Below are positions 17,247-25,542 of a stretch of 64,000 nt of DNA, in pieces. Made by a program: the position numbers and the translations under genes. Position 1 is the stretch's first letter. Every line of letters starts with the position of its first letter. This DNA comes from Sphingobacteriaceae bacterium. Its GTDB lineage: Bacteria > Bacteroidota > Bacteroidia > B-17B0 > Aurantibacillaceae. Location: assembly GCA_002319075.1 (NCBI GenBank), contig NVQB01000001.1, positions 2,480,001 through 2,544,000 on the forward strand, in the 5' to 3' direction. The notes below the pieces were generated by a model. That model was not told where the DNA came from, ran no database searches, and saw nothing but the letters and a program-made list of their open reading frames with translations.

Positions 17247-18671
17247 ATGAAAACCCAAATTACCTTTCTGTTGGTATTTCTTTTCCTGCAAAGTTTTAAA
17301 TCGCAGAATGGAATATGCCTGTTACCTGCGCCTGATCCTTCGCTTAGCGTTTTTTCCAGTGTTGTTTTAGAAAAAGCAGATTTTAATAACGATGGTAACG
17401 AAGATGTTTTTTCAATTGGGCCTGCACCTGTAAGCCCTTACTACAATAATTTGGTAGTATTTCTATCTAATGGTACTGGTAGTTTTACGGCGTCTAATTT
17501 TACGATAAACAGTGCTCATACCTTTTCCAATGATCGTATAATTTTTGCCAAGCCTTGCGATTTCAATATGGATGGTAAGCAGGATATTTTTATCTCAACT
17601 ACTTGTGATACCCTGTTTCTTTTAAAGGGTAACGGAGCTGGAAGTTTTACTGCAACCCCAAGTTTTACTTTGTCATATAGTCCAACTACATTTATTTCAT
17701 CCGATTTCAACGGTGATGGAAAGCCAGACATCGCAATGACAAGCACCTCCACGCCCTCTGTGTCTGTTTTACTGGGAAATGGAACAGGAGGATTTTCATC
17801 TATCACCAATTATGCTCTTGCCAGTGCTGCCAAATTACTAGTGGCCGGTGATTTTAATAATAATGGCACGAACGACATTTTTGCTTTAACGGGTGGACCA
17901 TCTTATTTTTTACGCGGGAATGGTATAGGATCGTTTACAGTAACAAACGGGTTAAGTCTTGCAGCCGATGATGTAAAAGCTGTGGATATTAATTCGGACA
18001 ATAAGCTTGATCTCATTTATACAGATATTGCGTCGGGTAAATTAAACATTATTAAAGGCAATGGAAATTTCACATTTGGCACAGCTACGTCTTTTACTGT
18101 TGCGCAGATTGGGGGTGGATCAATGAACATCATGCCAGGGACATTACACTATGCAGATTTTAATAAGGACGGAAAAACTGATATAGCGGTACTTTCAGAC
18201 TTTATGGGAATGTCCATTTTTCAGGGTACAGGAAACGGTTCTTTCGCAGCGCCTGTAAGCTATTCCGTTAATTTAACATCATGGTTTACCGTTTTTAATT
18301 TTGTGGTTGCAGATATAAATAATGACGGGAAGCAAGATATTGTGGCTCTTGCAGACAACGGAGGTTCTATACCTTATGGTGAATTGAAAACCCTGGTTAA
18401 CTGCAACACAGTTGGGATCAACGAAGAAAATTATATGGCAGCAAACATAAAACTCTTTCCCAACCCCGCAAAAGATTATTTACAAATTAAAATATCAGAA
18501 AACACCTTTAATCGCATTCTTATTTATAATGACCTTGGTCAGCTCCTTAGAGAAGAAGAATTAAAAAACAACACCCTAAACTTAAGTGAACTCGCAAATG
18601 GTGTATATTCTCTTGTTTTAAAAGACAAGAATTCAAATGTCACTAGCAAACGCTTTGTAATAGCCAGATAA
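17247..18671 (+). CDS. FG-GAP/VCBS repeat surface protein with T9SS sorting domain, copy 2
   Basis: A 474-residue paralogue of the preceding gene, with an almost identical signal peptide (MKTQITFLLVF) and the same seven calcium-loop motifs in order (DFNNDGNED, DFNMDGKQD, DFNGDGKPD, DFNNNGTND, DINSDNKLD, DFNKDGKTD, DINNDGKQD). The T9SS sorting domain (LFPNPAKDYLQIKIS to KRFVIAR) is also shared. The ends are much more alike than the middle blades, which indicates duplication followed by divergence of the propeller surface. The ligand is unknown; display on or release from the cell surface is predicted. Confidence 0.88.
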   Translation: MKTQITFLLVFLFLQSFKSQNGICLLPAPDPSLSVFSSVVLEKADFNNDGNEDVFSIGPAPVSPYYNNLVVFLSNGTGSFTASNFTINSAHTFSNDRIIFAKPCDFNMDGKQDIFISTTCDTLFLLKGNGAGSFTATPSFTLSYSPTTFISSDFNGDGKPDIAMTSTSTPSVSVLLGNGTGGFSSITNYALASAAKLLVAGDFNNNGTNDIFALTGGPSYFLRGNGIGSFTVTNGLSLAADDVKAVDINSDNKLDLIYTDIASGKLNIIKGNGNFTFGTATSFTVAQIGGGSMNIMPGTLHYADFNKDGKTDIAVLSDFMGMSIFQGTGNGSFAAPVSYSVNLTSWFTVFNFVVADINNDGKQDIVALADNGGSIPYGELKTLVNCNTVGINEENYMAANIKLFPNPAKDYLQIKISENTFNRILIYNDLGQLLREEELKNNTLNLSELANGVYSLVLKDKNSNVTSKRFVIAR

Positions 18672-18694
18672 AATTAGCTGGAGAAATTTTCGAT

Positions 18695-19339
18695 TTAGTT
18701 AGCGGTATCCCCAGTACTTTGAAAGCCCTGTAAATAATTTTGCGGATCGAATTTTAACTCTACAAAATTTTGAGCGCCTTTGTGGTATTTCCAAACAATA
18801 GGAGAAGACTTGTCCCAATCGTCTACCGATTCAGTGCTCATATCGGTAATAGCTTTCATGCAGGATTCAACGGTTTTAATTCTTACCACCGCTTTATTGG
18901 TGGCGGTATTCCAGCGAACGAAAAATAATTTTACTTCTTTACCGGCATCGCAAGCGGGTTTGTCAAAGGGTTTACTGAATGCACGTACATACACCAAAAC
19001 ATATGTACTGTCGCCTTGTTTTTTCTCAAATAAAATTTTAGAAACTTCCGGATCTTTTGTAAGAGAGTCGTTGATGCAATGGTTAAAGACTGTTCCATTA
19101 CTTACAAGATTAATGCAGAGTTTGTTTCTCTCGCCTTTTATTTTTGAGCGTTTGGTGTAAACAGCAAATTCTTTTGGAATAGCTGCTGCTTCCGCGAGAC
19201 GGAGAGCTGCTGTATCTATAGCAACAGGTTTAACGGTGTCTTTTGTGGCGACTGGTTTTGTGGTTTTAGCTACAGGTTTTTTTGTCTGAGCGTTTGCGAA
19301 CGATGCAAAAAATATGGTAAGGATAAGAATTCTATACAT
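18695..19339 (-). CDS. Hypothetical secreted protein with Lys/Thr/Pro-rich linker
   Basis: Not recognised; 214 residues. The signal peptide has a hydrophobic core ILTIFFASFANAQ and likely cleavage after ANA. A low-complexity linker follows (~residues 18-45, repeats of KPVA and TTKPV), and then a globular region of about 150 residues. Four cysteines in that region (NKLCINL, FNHCIND, KPACDAG, VESCMKA) could form disulfides in the periplasm. It converges with the copy 2 FG-GAP gene. Function unknown. Confidence 0.6.
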   Translation of the reverse strand: MYRILILTIFFASFANAQTKKPVAKTTKPVATKDTVKPVAIDTAALRLAEAAAIPKEFAVYTKRSKIKGERNKLCINLVSNGTVFNHCINDSLTKDPEVSKILFEKKQGDSTYVLVYVRAFSKPFDKPACDAGKEVKLFFVRWNTATNKAVVRIKTVESCMKAITDMSTESVDDWDKSSPIVWKYHKGAQNFVELKFDPQNYLQGFQSTGDTAN

Positions 19340-19450
19340 AGGGATAAAAATAGCAATAAAAAATTAAATGGCAATTGAAGAACCCATGACATGGAGGAGT
19401 GTTAGCGGCTGGAGTAACTGTTTGGCCTTTGTTAAGAATCTTGGTGAAAA

Positions 19451-20095
19451 TCAGAATTGTCCGGCTTCAACCAATTTTACGGCCCGTTCAATCATAATGT
19501 CTTCCACCTGGGCATCGTACTCGACTTTCATGTTATGGCCAAAGATTCTGGCAACGGTTTGCCACATGGCAGCCTGAAAGCTTCCCCGTAATTGTTTTAC
19601 GATTTCGTAAGTCGTTTTTTCGGTTTCACGATCTATCAATTTCATCAGGATTTTACCTTGTGAAACGGTAAGTCCTTTTAATTCGTCTTCAAACTCCGTA
19701 CGGAGGTCTTTTTCGCAGACTTTAATAAAAGCTTTTCTCAAATTTTCTTCTTTTATAGCAGCCAGTGCTTTATCGTATTCTTTCAGCTTTGCTGCAGCAA
19801 GAATAGCATAAGGATAAACTTTTTTTACGTTAAATTTTACACGGGTCCATTGTTCGCGCTGGCGGGTGTTAGAGAAAACAAAATTGGTAACGATCTCTAC
19901 CTCATTAAAAACAACCATGGGGAAAGTATCTTTTCCAACCACTTCGGCACGGCAACGAAAGCCATTTTCAGGCGGCGTTAGAATGTCGGCCGCTTGGGGA
20001 CTTTGCGAAAATAAGGAAACAGAAAATCCGGAAAACAGAATTATAAAAACTGATTTTAAAGGAACCTTTGGATATTTATAAAAACGATCTAACAT
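19451..20095 (-). CDS. DUF4294 domain-containing protein
   Basis: A 214-residue exported protein with a signal peptide (VFIILFSGFSVSLFSQ). The DUF4294 region has the typical RVKFNVKKVYPYAILAAAKLKEYD segment, where a long amphipathic helix begins, followed by ELKGLTVSQGKILMKLIDRET and LRGSFQAAMWQTVARIFGHN. The family is confined largely to Bacteroidota, and its function is unknown. It is on the same strand as the biotin carboxylase gene, 48 bases downstream. Nothing here points to a partner. Confidence 0.82.
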   Translation of the reverse strand: MLDRFYKYPKVPLKSVFIILFSGFSVSLFSQSPQAADILTPPENGFRCRAEVVGKDTFPMVVFNEVEIVTNFVFSNTRQREQWTRVKFNVKKVYPYAILAAAKLKEYDKALAAIKEENLRKAFIKVCEKDLRTEFEDELKGLTVSQGKILMKLIDRETEKTTYEIVKQLRGSFQAAMWQTVARIFGHNMKVEYDAQVEDIMIERAVKLVEAGQF

Positions 20096-20143
20096 TCAAT
20101 CATTTATATACTTAAACGCCTAAAGTAACCTGCAAGTTGCGTG

Positions 20144-21625
20144 CTAATTCAAGCGATTTGTTTTCCATTTACTTTTTTTAACAGTGACCTCTCCGGTCTT
20201 AACATTTTGTGTTCCTGCTGAGAAAATAAGGGAAGCGGCTATAGCGGCTACTTCTTCGAGTTCGTCATTCTGCACATTCAGCATTTCTGGCTTGTAATGG
20301 GTTGCTATAAAACCAGTATCAAATTTCCCACTTACAAAAGCATCGTGCTTTAATACGAATTTACAAAAATCAAGGGTTGTTTCAACGCCTACAATTTTAT
20401 AATCGTCGATGGCCCGAATCATTTTTGCGATGGCTTCTGTGCGGTCTTTTCCATGCACAATTAGCTTTGAAATCATAGGATCGTAATAGATAGGGATTTC
20501 CATTCCTTCTTCAAAACTATCGTCAACACGTACTCCCGGACCCGATGGTGTTTTATAAACCACCAATTTGCCAATGTCTGGTAAAAAGTTATTTGTAGGA
20601 TCTTCTGCGCAAACCCTCACTTCAAGAGCGTGTCCGTTTATTTTAAGATCTTCCTGGGTAAAAGAAAGTTTTTCGTTGCGAGCCACTTTAATTTGTTCTT
20701 TCACCAGATCAAGTCCGGTAATAAGCTCAGATACCGGGTGCTCAACCTGCAAACGTGTGTTCATTTCCAGGAAGTAGAAATTCAATTTATCATCTACTAA
20801 AAATTCAACGGTGCCGGCACCGCTGTAATTACAAGCCTTTGCCACATCTACAGCACATTTTCCCATTCTCTCACGTAACTCAGGACTTAAAACACTGCTG
20901 GGCGCCTCTTCGATAAGTTTCTGGTGACGGCGTTGAATACTGCACTCACGTTCAAAAAGGTACACACAATTGCCATGATTATCCGCCAATAACTGAATTT
21001 CAATGTGACGGGGTCCGGTTGCATACCTCTCAATAAATACAGCGCCATTCCCAAAAGCAGAAATAGCTTCGCTTACCGCCATATTCATTTGCTGTTCAAT
21101 GTCTTCTTCACGTTCTACAAGACGCATACCTTTTCCGCCACCACCGGCGCTGGCTTTAATCAATAAAGGGAAACCTACTTCTTTGGCTACGCTAATGGCT
21201 TCCTTAATATCACTGATAGCACCTTCAGATCCCGGGATCATAGGCACTTTATATTTTTTTGCTGTGGCTTTTGCGCTGAGTTTATCGCCCATAAGGTCCA
21301 TACTTTCAGGACTGGGTCCGATAAAAGTGATGCCTGCGTCCCTTACTTTTCGGGCAAAATCAGCGTTTTCACTTAAAAAGCCATACCCTGGGTGAATAGC
21401 ATCTACGTTCAGTTCTTTGCAAATTGCAATAATTTTATCGCCTTGTAAATACGACTGTGCGCTTGGTGGAGGTCCCACACAAACAGCTTCGTCGGCATAT
21501 CTTACAAAAAGCGCATTTCTATCGGCCTCTGAATAAATGGCTACAGTTTTAATTCCCATTTCACGTGCGCTGCGCATAATACGCAAGGCAATTTCTCCGC
21601 GGTTAGCTATAAGGATTTTTTGCAT
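20144..21625 (-). CDS. accC: Biotin carboxylase subunit of an acyl-CoA carboxylase
   Basis: ATP-grasp enzyme that carboxylates biotin on a carrier protein with bicarbonate and ATP, the first half-reaction of acetyl- or propionyl-CoA carboxylase. Family marks are the N-terminal KILIANRGEIALRI, the glycine loop ASAGGGGKGMRLVE, FERECSIQRRHQKLIEEAPS and EMNTRLQVEHPVSE. At 493 residues it is some 40 longer than E. coli AccC; the extra C-terminal part ends in a Lys-rich tail. No biotin carrier or carboxyltransferase gene is adjacent. A propionyl-CoA carboxylase role is therefore possible, supported weakly by the methylmalonyl-CoA epimerase gene at 60.7 kb. Confidence 0.9.
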   Translation of the reverse strand: MQKILIANRGEIALRIMRSAREMGIKTVAIYSEADRNALFVRYADEAVCVGPPPSAQSYLQGDKIIAICKELNVDAIHPGYGFLSENADFARKVRDAGITFIGPSPESMDLMGDKLSAKATAKKYKVPMIPGSEGAISDIKEAISVAKEVGFPLLIKASAGGGGKGMRLVEREEDIEQQMNMAVSEAISAFGNGAVFIERYATGPRHIEIQLLADNHGNCVYLFERECSIQRRHQKLIEEAPSSVLSPELRERMGKCAVDVAKACNYSGAGTVEFLVDDKLNFYFLEMNTRLQVEHPVSELITGLDLVKEQIKVARNEKLSFTQEDLKINGHALEVRVCAEDPTNNFLPDIGKLVVYKTPSGPGVRVDDSFEEGMEIPIYYDPMISKLIVHGKDRTEAIAKMIRAIDDYKIVGVETTLDFCKFVLKHDAFVSGKFDTGFIATHYKPEMLNVQNDELEEVAAIAASLIFSAGTQNVKTGEVTVKKSKWKTNRLN

Positions 21626-21738
21626 AAAAATTTTAATACAGCTTAAAGATAATGATTAATTTTTGTATACATCTGCGGCTATTATGGGAATATCTGCACA
21701 GTATTTCTGGGAATCTTTTGTTATTTTAGTCAATCATT

Positions 21739-22506
21739 ATGTTTTTCTACTTCTCAAAATTAATTGCTTTTTTATTTTCTCCACTTGTTTGGGTTTTTGT
21801 TTTATTTCTTTGGTCTTTTAGAACAAAAGTGGAGGGAAGGGCCCGTAGATTGCGGATTATAGCCGTAACCGTTCTTTATTTATGCAGCAACCCTTTTTTA
21901 GTAGATGAACTTTTCCGCGCCTGGGAACCTGTGACGCCTGATTATGATCTTATGGACACGAAGTACGAAGGCGCTATTGTATTAGGTGGTATTGGAGACA
22001 TTGATATGAGACTGGAAAAAATAAATTTTAGTCATAGTGGTGACCGTTTATTTCAAACCCTGCCCCTTTATTATAAAGGAAGAATAAAGCGTATTATTTT
22101 CACAGGCGGATCAGGTAGCATTGAATTTCCTGAAAAAAAAGAAGGTTATTTTGTAGGCAAATATTTAAAAAGTATAAATTTTCCGGATAGCAGTTTGATC
22201 ATTGAAGCGCAAAGCAAAAACACATATGAAAATGCGGTCTTCACCAAAAAAATTCTCGACAGTCTTCATATTGATGGAAATTTTCTGTTGGTAACATCGG
22301 GTTATCACATGCCCAGATCTATGGCGATATTTAAGAAGGCAGGTTATAAAAACGTGACACCTTATATAACAAATAGATCGAGTGGAGTGAGGCGTTACAC
22401 GTTTGATCATCTTTTTATACCGAACCCGGGAACTCTTTTTGCTCTTCAGTTTTTAATTCATGAGTGGATCGGTTATCTTACTTATAAGGTAAAAGGTTAT
22501 GTTTAG
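21739..22506 (+). CDS. YdcF family (DUF218) membrane protein
   Basis: A 255-residue protein of the YdcF/ElyC/SanA group, implicated in envelope integrity. Two hydrophobic N-terminal segments (~5-25 and ~40-58) precede the DUF218 domain. That domain has AIVLGGIGD at its start, IKRIIFTGGSGSI, the conserved Ser/Asn-Thr-Glu-Asn segment KNTYENAVFTK and VTSGYHMPRSMAIFKKAG. The 3' end overlaps the DUF2851 gene by 8 bases, suggesting translational coupling. Confidence 0.87.
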   Translation: MFFYFSKLIAFLFSPLVWVFVLFLWSFRTKVEGRARRLRIIAVTVLYLCSNPFLVDELFRAWEPVTPDYDLMDTKYEGAIVLGGIGDIDMRLEKINFSHSGDRLFQTLPLYYKGRIKRIIFTGGSGSIEFPEKKEGYFVGKYLKSINFPDSSLIIEAQSKNTYENAVFTKKILDSLHIDGNFLLVTSGYHMPRSMAIFKKAGYKNVTPYITNRSSGVRRYTFDHLFIPNPGTLFALQFLIHEWIGYLTYKVKGYV

Positions 22507-23791
22507 ATTCAGCGAGGAACTACTGCAATTTATCTGGCGGCACAAACTACTGAAGCCTGTGCCGTTGATCACAAAAGCAGGAAACACGCTAACACTGCTA
22601 AACCCCGGTGAATTAAATGTAGATGCGGGTCCCGATTTTTTTAATGCGAAGATTAAAATAAATGAGCTGATGCTTGTGGGCAATGTGGAAATTCACATTC
22701 TCACGAGTGACTGGTTAAAGCACAGGCATCAGCAGGACAAAAGTTATAATACAATCATTCTTCACGCGGTTTATGAGCACGACATTGATCTTGATCAAAA
22801 CACAAAACACAATGTCGAAATTTTAGAACTAAAACCCTTTATTGAAGAAACTACTTTGATGATGTATGAGCAGCTTGCAACAGCTAAAGCAAAACTACCT
22901 TGTAGTAAGCAATTGCCGTTGGTTAGTGATCTCAAATTTATCGGCTGGATAGAGCGTATGACCATCGAAAGGTTAGAGGATAAAGTACAAAAAATTGAAG
23001 ATTTATTTACAGCCTTTGAAGGGGATTACACGCAAACATTTTACACCTGCCTTCTTCGTAGTTTTGGTTTTAAAGTGAACGCACTTCCATTTGAAATGCT
23101 GGCTAAACACTTGCCGATTCATCTTGTTTTGAAGCATTCAGATAACCTCATGCAACTGGAAGCTCTGTTCCTGGGCATGGCCGGACTTCTGGAAGATCAG
23201 TTTAAAGATAAGTATATTCAAAATCTTCAAAATGAATTTGAGTATCTGAAAACGAAATATCAGTTACAGCCTTTAGCAAAGGAGTTATTTAAATTTTCAA
23301 AAATGCGTCCTGCTAATTTTCCAAATGTAAGGCTGGTGCAGTTCGCAGCGGTGATACGCGGGAATAAAGGTTTATTTACGAATCCTCAAAGTAAAAGAGA
23401 GTATAAAACTTTAATGCAGGCTTTTGAGTTTGAAGTGAGCGATTACTGGAAAAAACACTATAGTGCTGATGGCAAAGTTCTAACTAAAGAACTTTCATTC
23501 GGAAGAAATTCGGCTGAGAGTGTTATAATCAATGCATTTGCTCCATTCTTTTTCTTTTATTCCAAAAAGCTGGCAAAACCTGAGTTTACCGAAGCCACAA
23601 TTAATCTTTTAAACAGTTGTAAAGTAGAAGTAAATACAAAAACAAAGTTATTTGAATCACGTAAACTGCATTTGCAGAATGCCGCGGCAAGCCAGGGAAT
23701 TATAAATCTTCATGACAACTATTGTACTAGTCGCCGCTGCTTAAAATGTGGTATTGCCGCGGCAATTTTGAACCCGGCACCGAAAATATAA
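22499..23791 (+). CDS. DUF2851 family protein
   Basis: A 430-residue protein of unknown function, family DUF2851, seen mainly in Bacteroidota. Recognisable parts are the N-terminal ELLQFIWRHKLL, then LNPGELNVDAGPDFFNAKI, GNVEIHILTSDW and TIILHAVYEHD, and at the C terminus a cysteine cluster (NYCTSRRCLKC). The cluster suggests a bound metal, possibly zinc or an iron-sulfur group; this is inference. No signal peptide is present. It overlaps the upstream ydcF-like gene. Confidence 0.87.
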   Translation: MFRFSEELLQFIWRHKLLKPVPLITKAGNTLTLLNPGELNVDAGPDFFNAKIKINELMLVGNVEIHILTSDWLKHRHQQDKSYNTIILHAVYEHDIDLDQNTKHNVEILELKPFIEETTLMMYEQLATAKAKLPCSKQLPLVSDLKFIGWIERMTIERLEDKVQKIEDLFTAFEGDYTQTFYTCLLRSFGFKVNALPFEMLAKHLPIHLVLKHSDNLMQLEALFLGMAGLLEDQFKDKYIQNLQNEFEYLKTKYQLQPLAKELFKFSKMRPANFPNVRLVQFAAVIRGNKGLFTNPQSKREYKTLMQAFEFEVSDYWKKHYSADGKVLTKELSFGRNSAESVIINAFAPFFFFYSKKLAKPEFTEATINLLNSCKVEVNTKTKLFESRKLHLQNAAASQGIINLHDNYCTSRRCLKCGIAAAILNPAPKI

Positions 23792-23835
23792 AATGGGGAA
23801 GACGGAAGATGTATTAAATGTTTTATCTTTGTTTT

Positions 23836-24072
23836 ATGATCAGCAGAATTTCTAAATGGTTTGAACAAAGAGCTTTTGGTGTTTGCCAGTGGCTTGGTAA
23901 AAAAATGGGTATTCGCACCACAACGGTTAGGATGTACTTTATTTATCTTTCTTTTTTTACGTTTGGAAGTCCGATCATCATCTATTTTATTCTTGCTTTT
24001 CTTTTAGAGCATAAAAATTACTTTAAGCCTTTTTATACAAGAAAACGTCCAAGTGTGTGGGATATAGATTGA
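23836..24072 (+). CDS. PspC domain small membrane protein
   Basis: A 78-residue protein with a PspC-like domain: GVCQWLGKKMGIRTTTVRMYFIYLSFFTF, then a hydrophobic helix (IIIYFILAFLL) and a basic tail. The frame opens at 23818, but the ATG at 23836 gives the usual N terminus (MISRISKW). A TATCTTTG box sits four bases before that ATG, so the upstream ATG would lie before the box. PspC proteins associate with envelope-stress responses; no other psp gene is nearby. Confidence 0.75.
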   Translation: MISRISKWFEQRAFGVCQWLGKKMGIRTTTVRMYFIYLSFFTFGSPIIIYFILAFLLEHKNYFKPFYTRKRPSVWDID

Positions 24073-24129
24073 TAATGTAGAATGTTATCTGGCGGAAGGG
24101 AAAAGCGTTACTTAAGTTACATGGTAATA

Positions 24130-24342
24130 TTAGCTGGCTTCTGAATTTTCAGGCTTATCAGAGTTCTCCAGAGAACGATCAGGCAATAAAGAAAGAATAA
24201 TAGTTGCTATTCCCGGTAAAAAAAATCCGATCAAAAACCATTTCTTAGGATTTCGTCCCATTTCTCTAGCATAAAAATAAGTGATTGTTGGTAAGCCCAG
24301 CAGAATTGCCGAAACAAAGCTTACTATAAGTAATGCGCCCAT
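24130..24342 (-). CDS. Small two-helix membrane protein
   Basis: Not recognised; 70 residues with two hydrophobic segments (about residues 3-22 and 36-53). The loop between them is basic (REMGRNPKKW), and the C-terminal tail is polar and acidic. The gene is the last of the minus-strand run pabA-aroB-aroA-tatC-CMD, 5 bases after the CMD stop, so it is probably cotranscribed. A link to Tat export is possible but unsupported. Confidence 0.6.
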   Translation of the reverse strand: MGALLIVSFVSAILLGLPTITYFYAREMGRNPKKWFLIGFFLPGIATIILSLLPDRSLENSDKPENSEAS

Positions 24343-24347
24343 GCAGG

Positions 24348-24689
24348 TTATTTACTAAGTTCTTCCCAAAATTCGGCGCCACGGCGGGTGTGTGGAATTA
24401 CAATGGTTCCACCCACAATGTTTGCTACGGCAAAAATCTCGTAAATCTCTTCAGTAGTACAACCCTGTTCTTTACATTTTTCAAGGTGGTATTTAATGCA
24501 ATCATCACAACGTAAAACCATGCTTGCAACAAGGCCCAGCATTTCTTTTGTTTTCACGTTTAAAGCGCCTTCAGAATAGGTCTGGGTGTCGAGATTGAAC
24601 AAACGTTTGATTACCAAATTATCTTTTGCGAGAATAACCCCGTTCATTTTTGCGCGGTACTCGTTAAATTCTTTTACCTGATCTGACAT
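24348..24689 (-). CDS. Carboxymuconolactone decarboxylase family protein (AhpD-like)
   Basis: A 113-residue member of the CMD/AhpD fold. The active-site CxxC-His pattern appears as RCDDCIKYHLEKC, and the following segment is GCTTEEIYEIFAVANIVGGTIVIPHTRR. The CxxC suggests a peroxiredoxin-linked disulfide role like AhpD, not lactone decarboxylation. It is 9 bases downstream of tatC, in the same operon. Confidence 0.85.
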   Translation of the reverse strand: MSDQVKEFNEYRAKMNGVILAKDNLVIKRLFNLDTQTYSEGALNVKTKEMLGLVASMVLRCDDCIKYHLEKCKEQGCTTEEIYEIFAVANIVGGTIVIPHTRRGAEFWEELSK

Positions 24690-24698
24690 GATTCTTTT

Positions 24699-25541
24699 TT
24701 AAGCGTTCAACTTATGTTTCTTAATAGCCCAACCAGATACGAAAATACTGATCTCGAACAGTAAATACATAGGGATTGCTACTACCATTTGCGAAGTAAC
24801 ATCGGGACTCGGAGTGATAACCGCCGCCGCAATTAAAATGATAATAACCGCATGCTTACGGTATTTACGCATAAATTGGGGTGTAAGAATAGTCATGCGC
24901 GTGAGAAAATAAACCAGCACGGGCATCTCAAAAATAATTCCTGAAACCAAAACCATTGTGCTTATCAAAGAAATATAATCGTCGAAAGTATTTTGTGTTT
25001 CTACAATACCACTGGATGATACCTGGTAATTAACAAGAAAATTGTAACTCATTGGAAATAATAGAAAATATCCAAACCCAATTCCAACTAAAAAAAGAAA
25101 AGAGGCGATAATGACAAAAATTTTAACCGGACCCACTTCCTGATTTTTTAAAGCCGGGCGAATAAATTTCCAGAGTTCCCATAGAACAAAGGGAAAGGCA
25201 AGAATTAAACCCGTAACAAGGGAGATCCACATGTGATTAAAAAATTGTTCCGAAGCACTGAGTGTTTGCAGGTGTGCAGGTTTCACAGTCATGCACATAA
25301 CATCTCCGGCACCAATTTTATACCCTAAAGCACAAAGAGCCCGGTAAGAAATGAAGTCCTGTTTTAAGGGCCCAAAAATTATCGTATCAAATAAAAAGTC
25401 GTTGAGGCAAAATGCTGCGATTCCGAAAACCACAATTACAGCGGCGCTGCGTACAAGGTGCCAACGTAGCTCTTCGAGATGTTGAAGGAAAGACATTTCT
25501 ACCCCTTCTGCAGTATTTTTTTTGGATCCGAAAAAAGCCAT
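24699..25541 (-). CDS. tatC: Twin-arginine translocase subunit TatC
   Basis: Membrane receptor of the Tat system that binds twin-arginine signal peptides. The cytoplasmic N terminus carries MSFLQHLEELRWHLVRS, the conserved signal-binding segment, and the 280 residues contain six hydrophobic helices. Other marks are FPFVLWELWKFIRPALK, GYFLLFPMSYNF and AVITPSPDVTSQMVVAIPMYLLFE. An insert of about 25 residues between helices 1 and 2 (with two cysteines) is longer than in E. coli and is common in Bacteroidota. One base separates it from the aroA stop. Confidence 0.95.
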   Translation of the reverse strand: MAFFGSKKNTAEGVEMSFLQHLEELRWHLVRSAAVIVVFGIAAFCLNDFLFDTIIFGPLKQDFISYRALCALGYKIGAGDVMCMTVKPAHLQTLSASEQFFNHMWISLVTGLILAFPFVLWELWKFIRPALKNQEVGPVKIFVIIASFLFLVGIGFGYFLLFPMSYNFLVNYQVSSSGIVETQNTFDDYISLISTMVLVSGIIFEMPVLVYFLTRMTILTPQFMRKYRKHAVIIILIAAAVITPSPDVTSQMVVAIPMYLLFEISIFVSGWAIKKHKLNA

Positions 25542-25542
25542 A

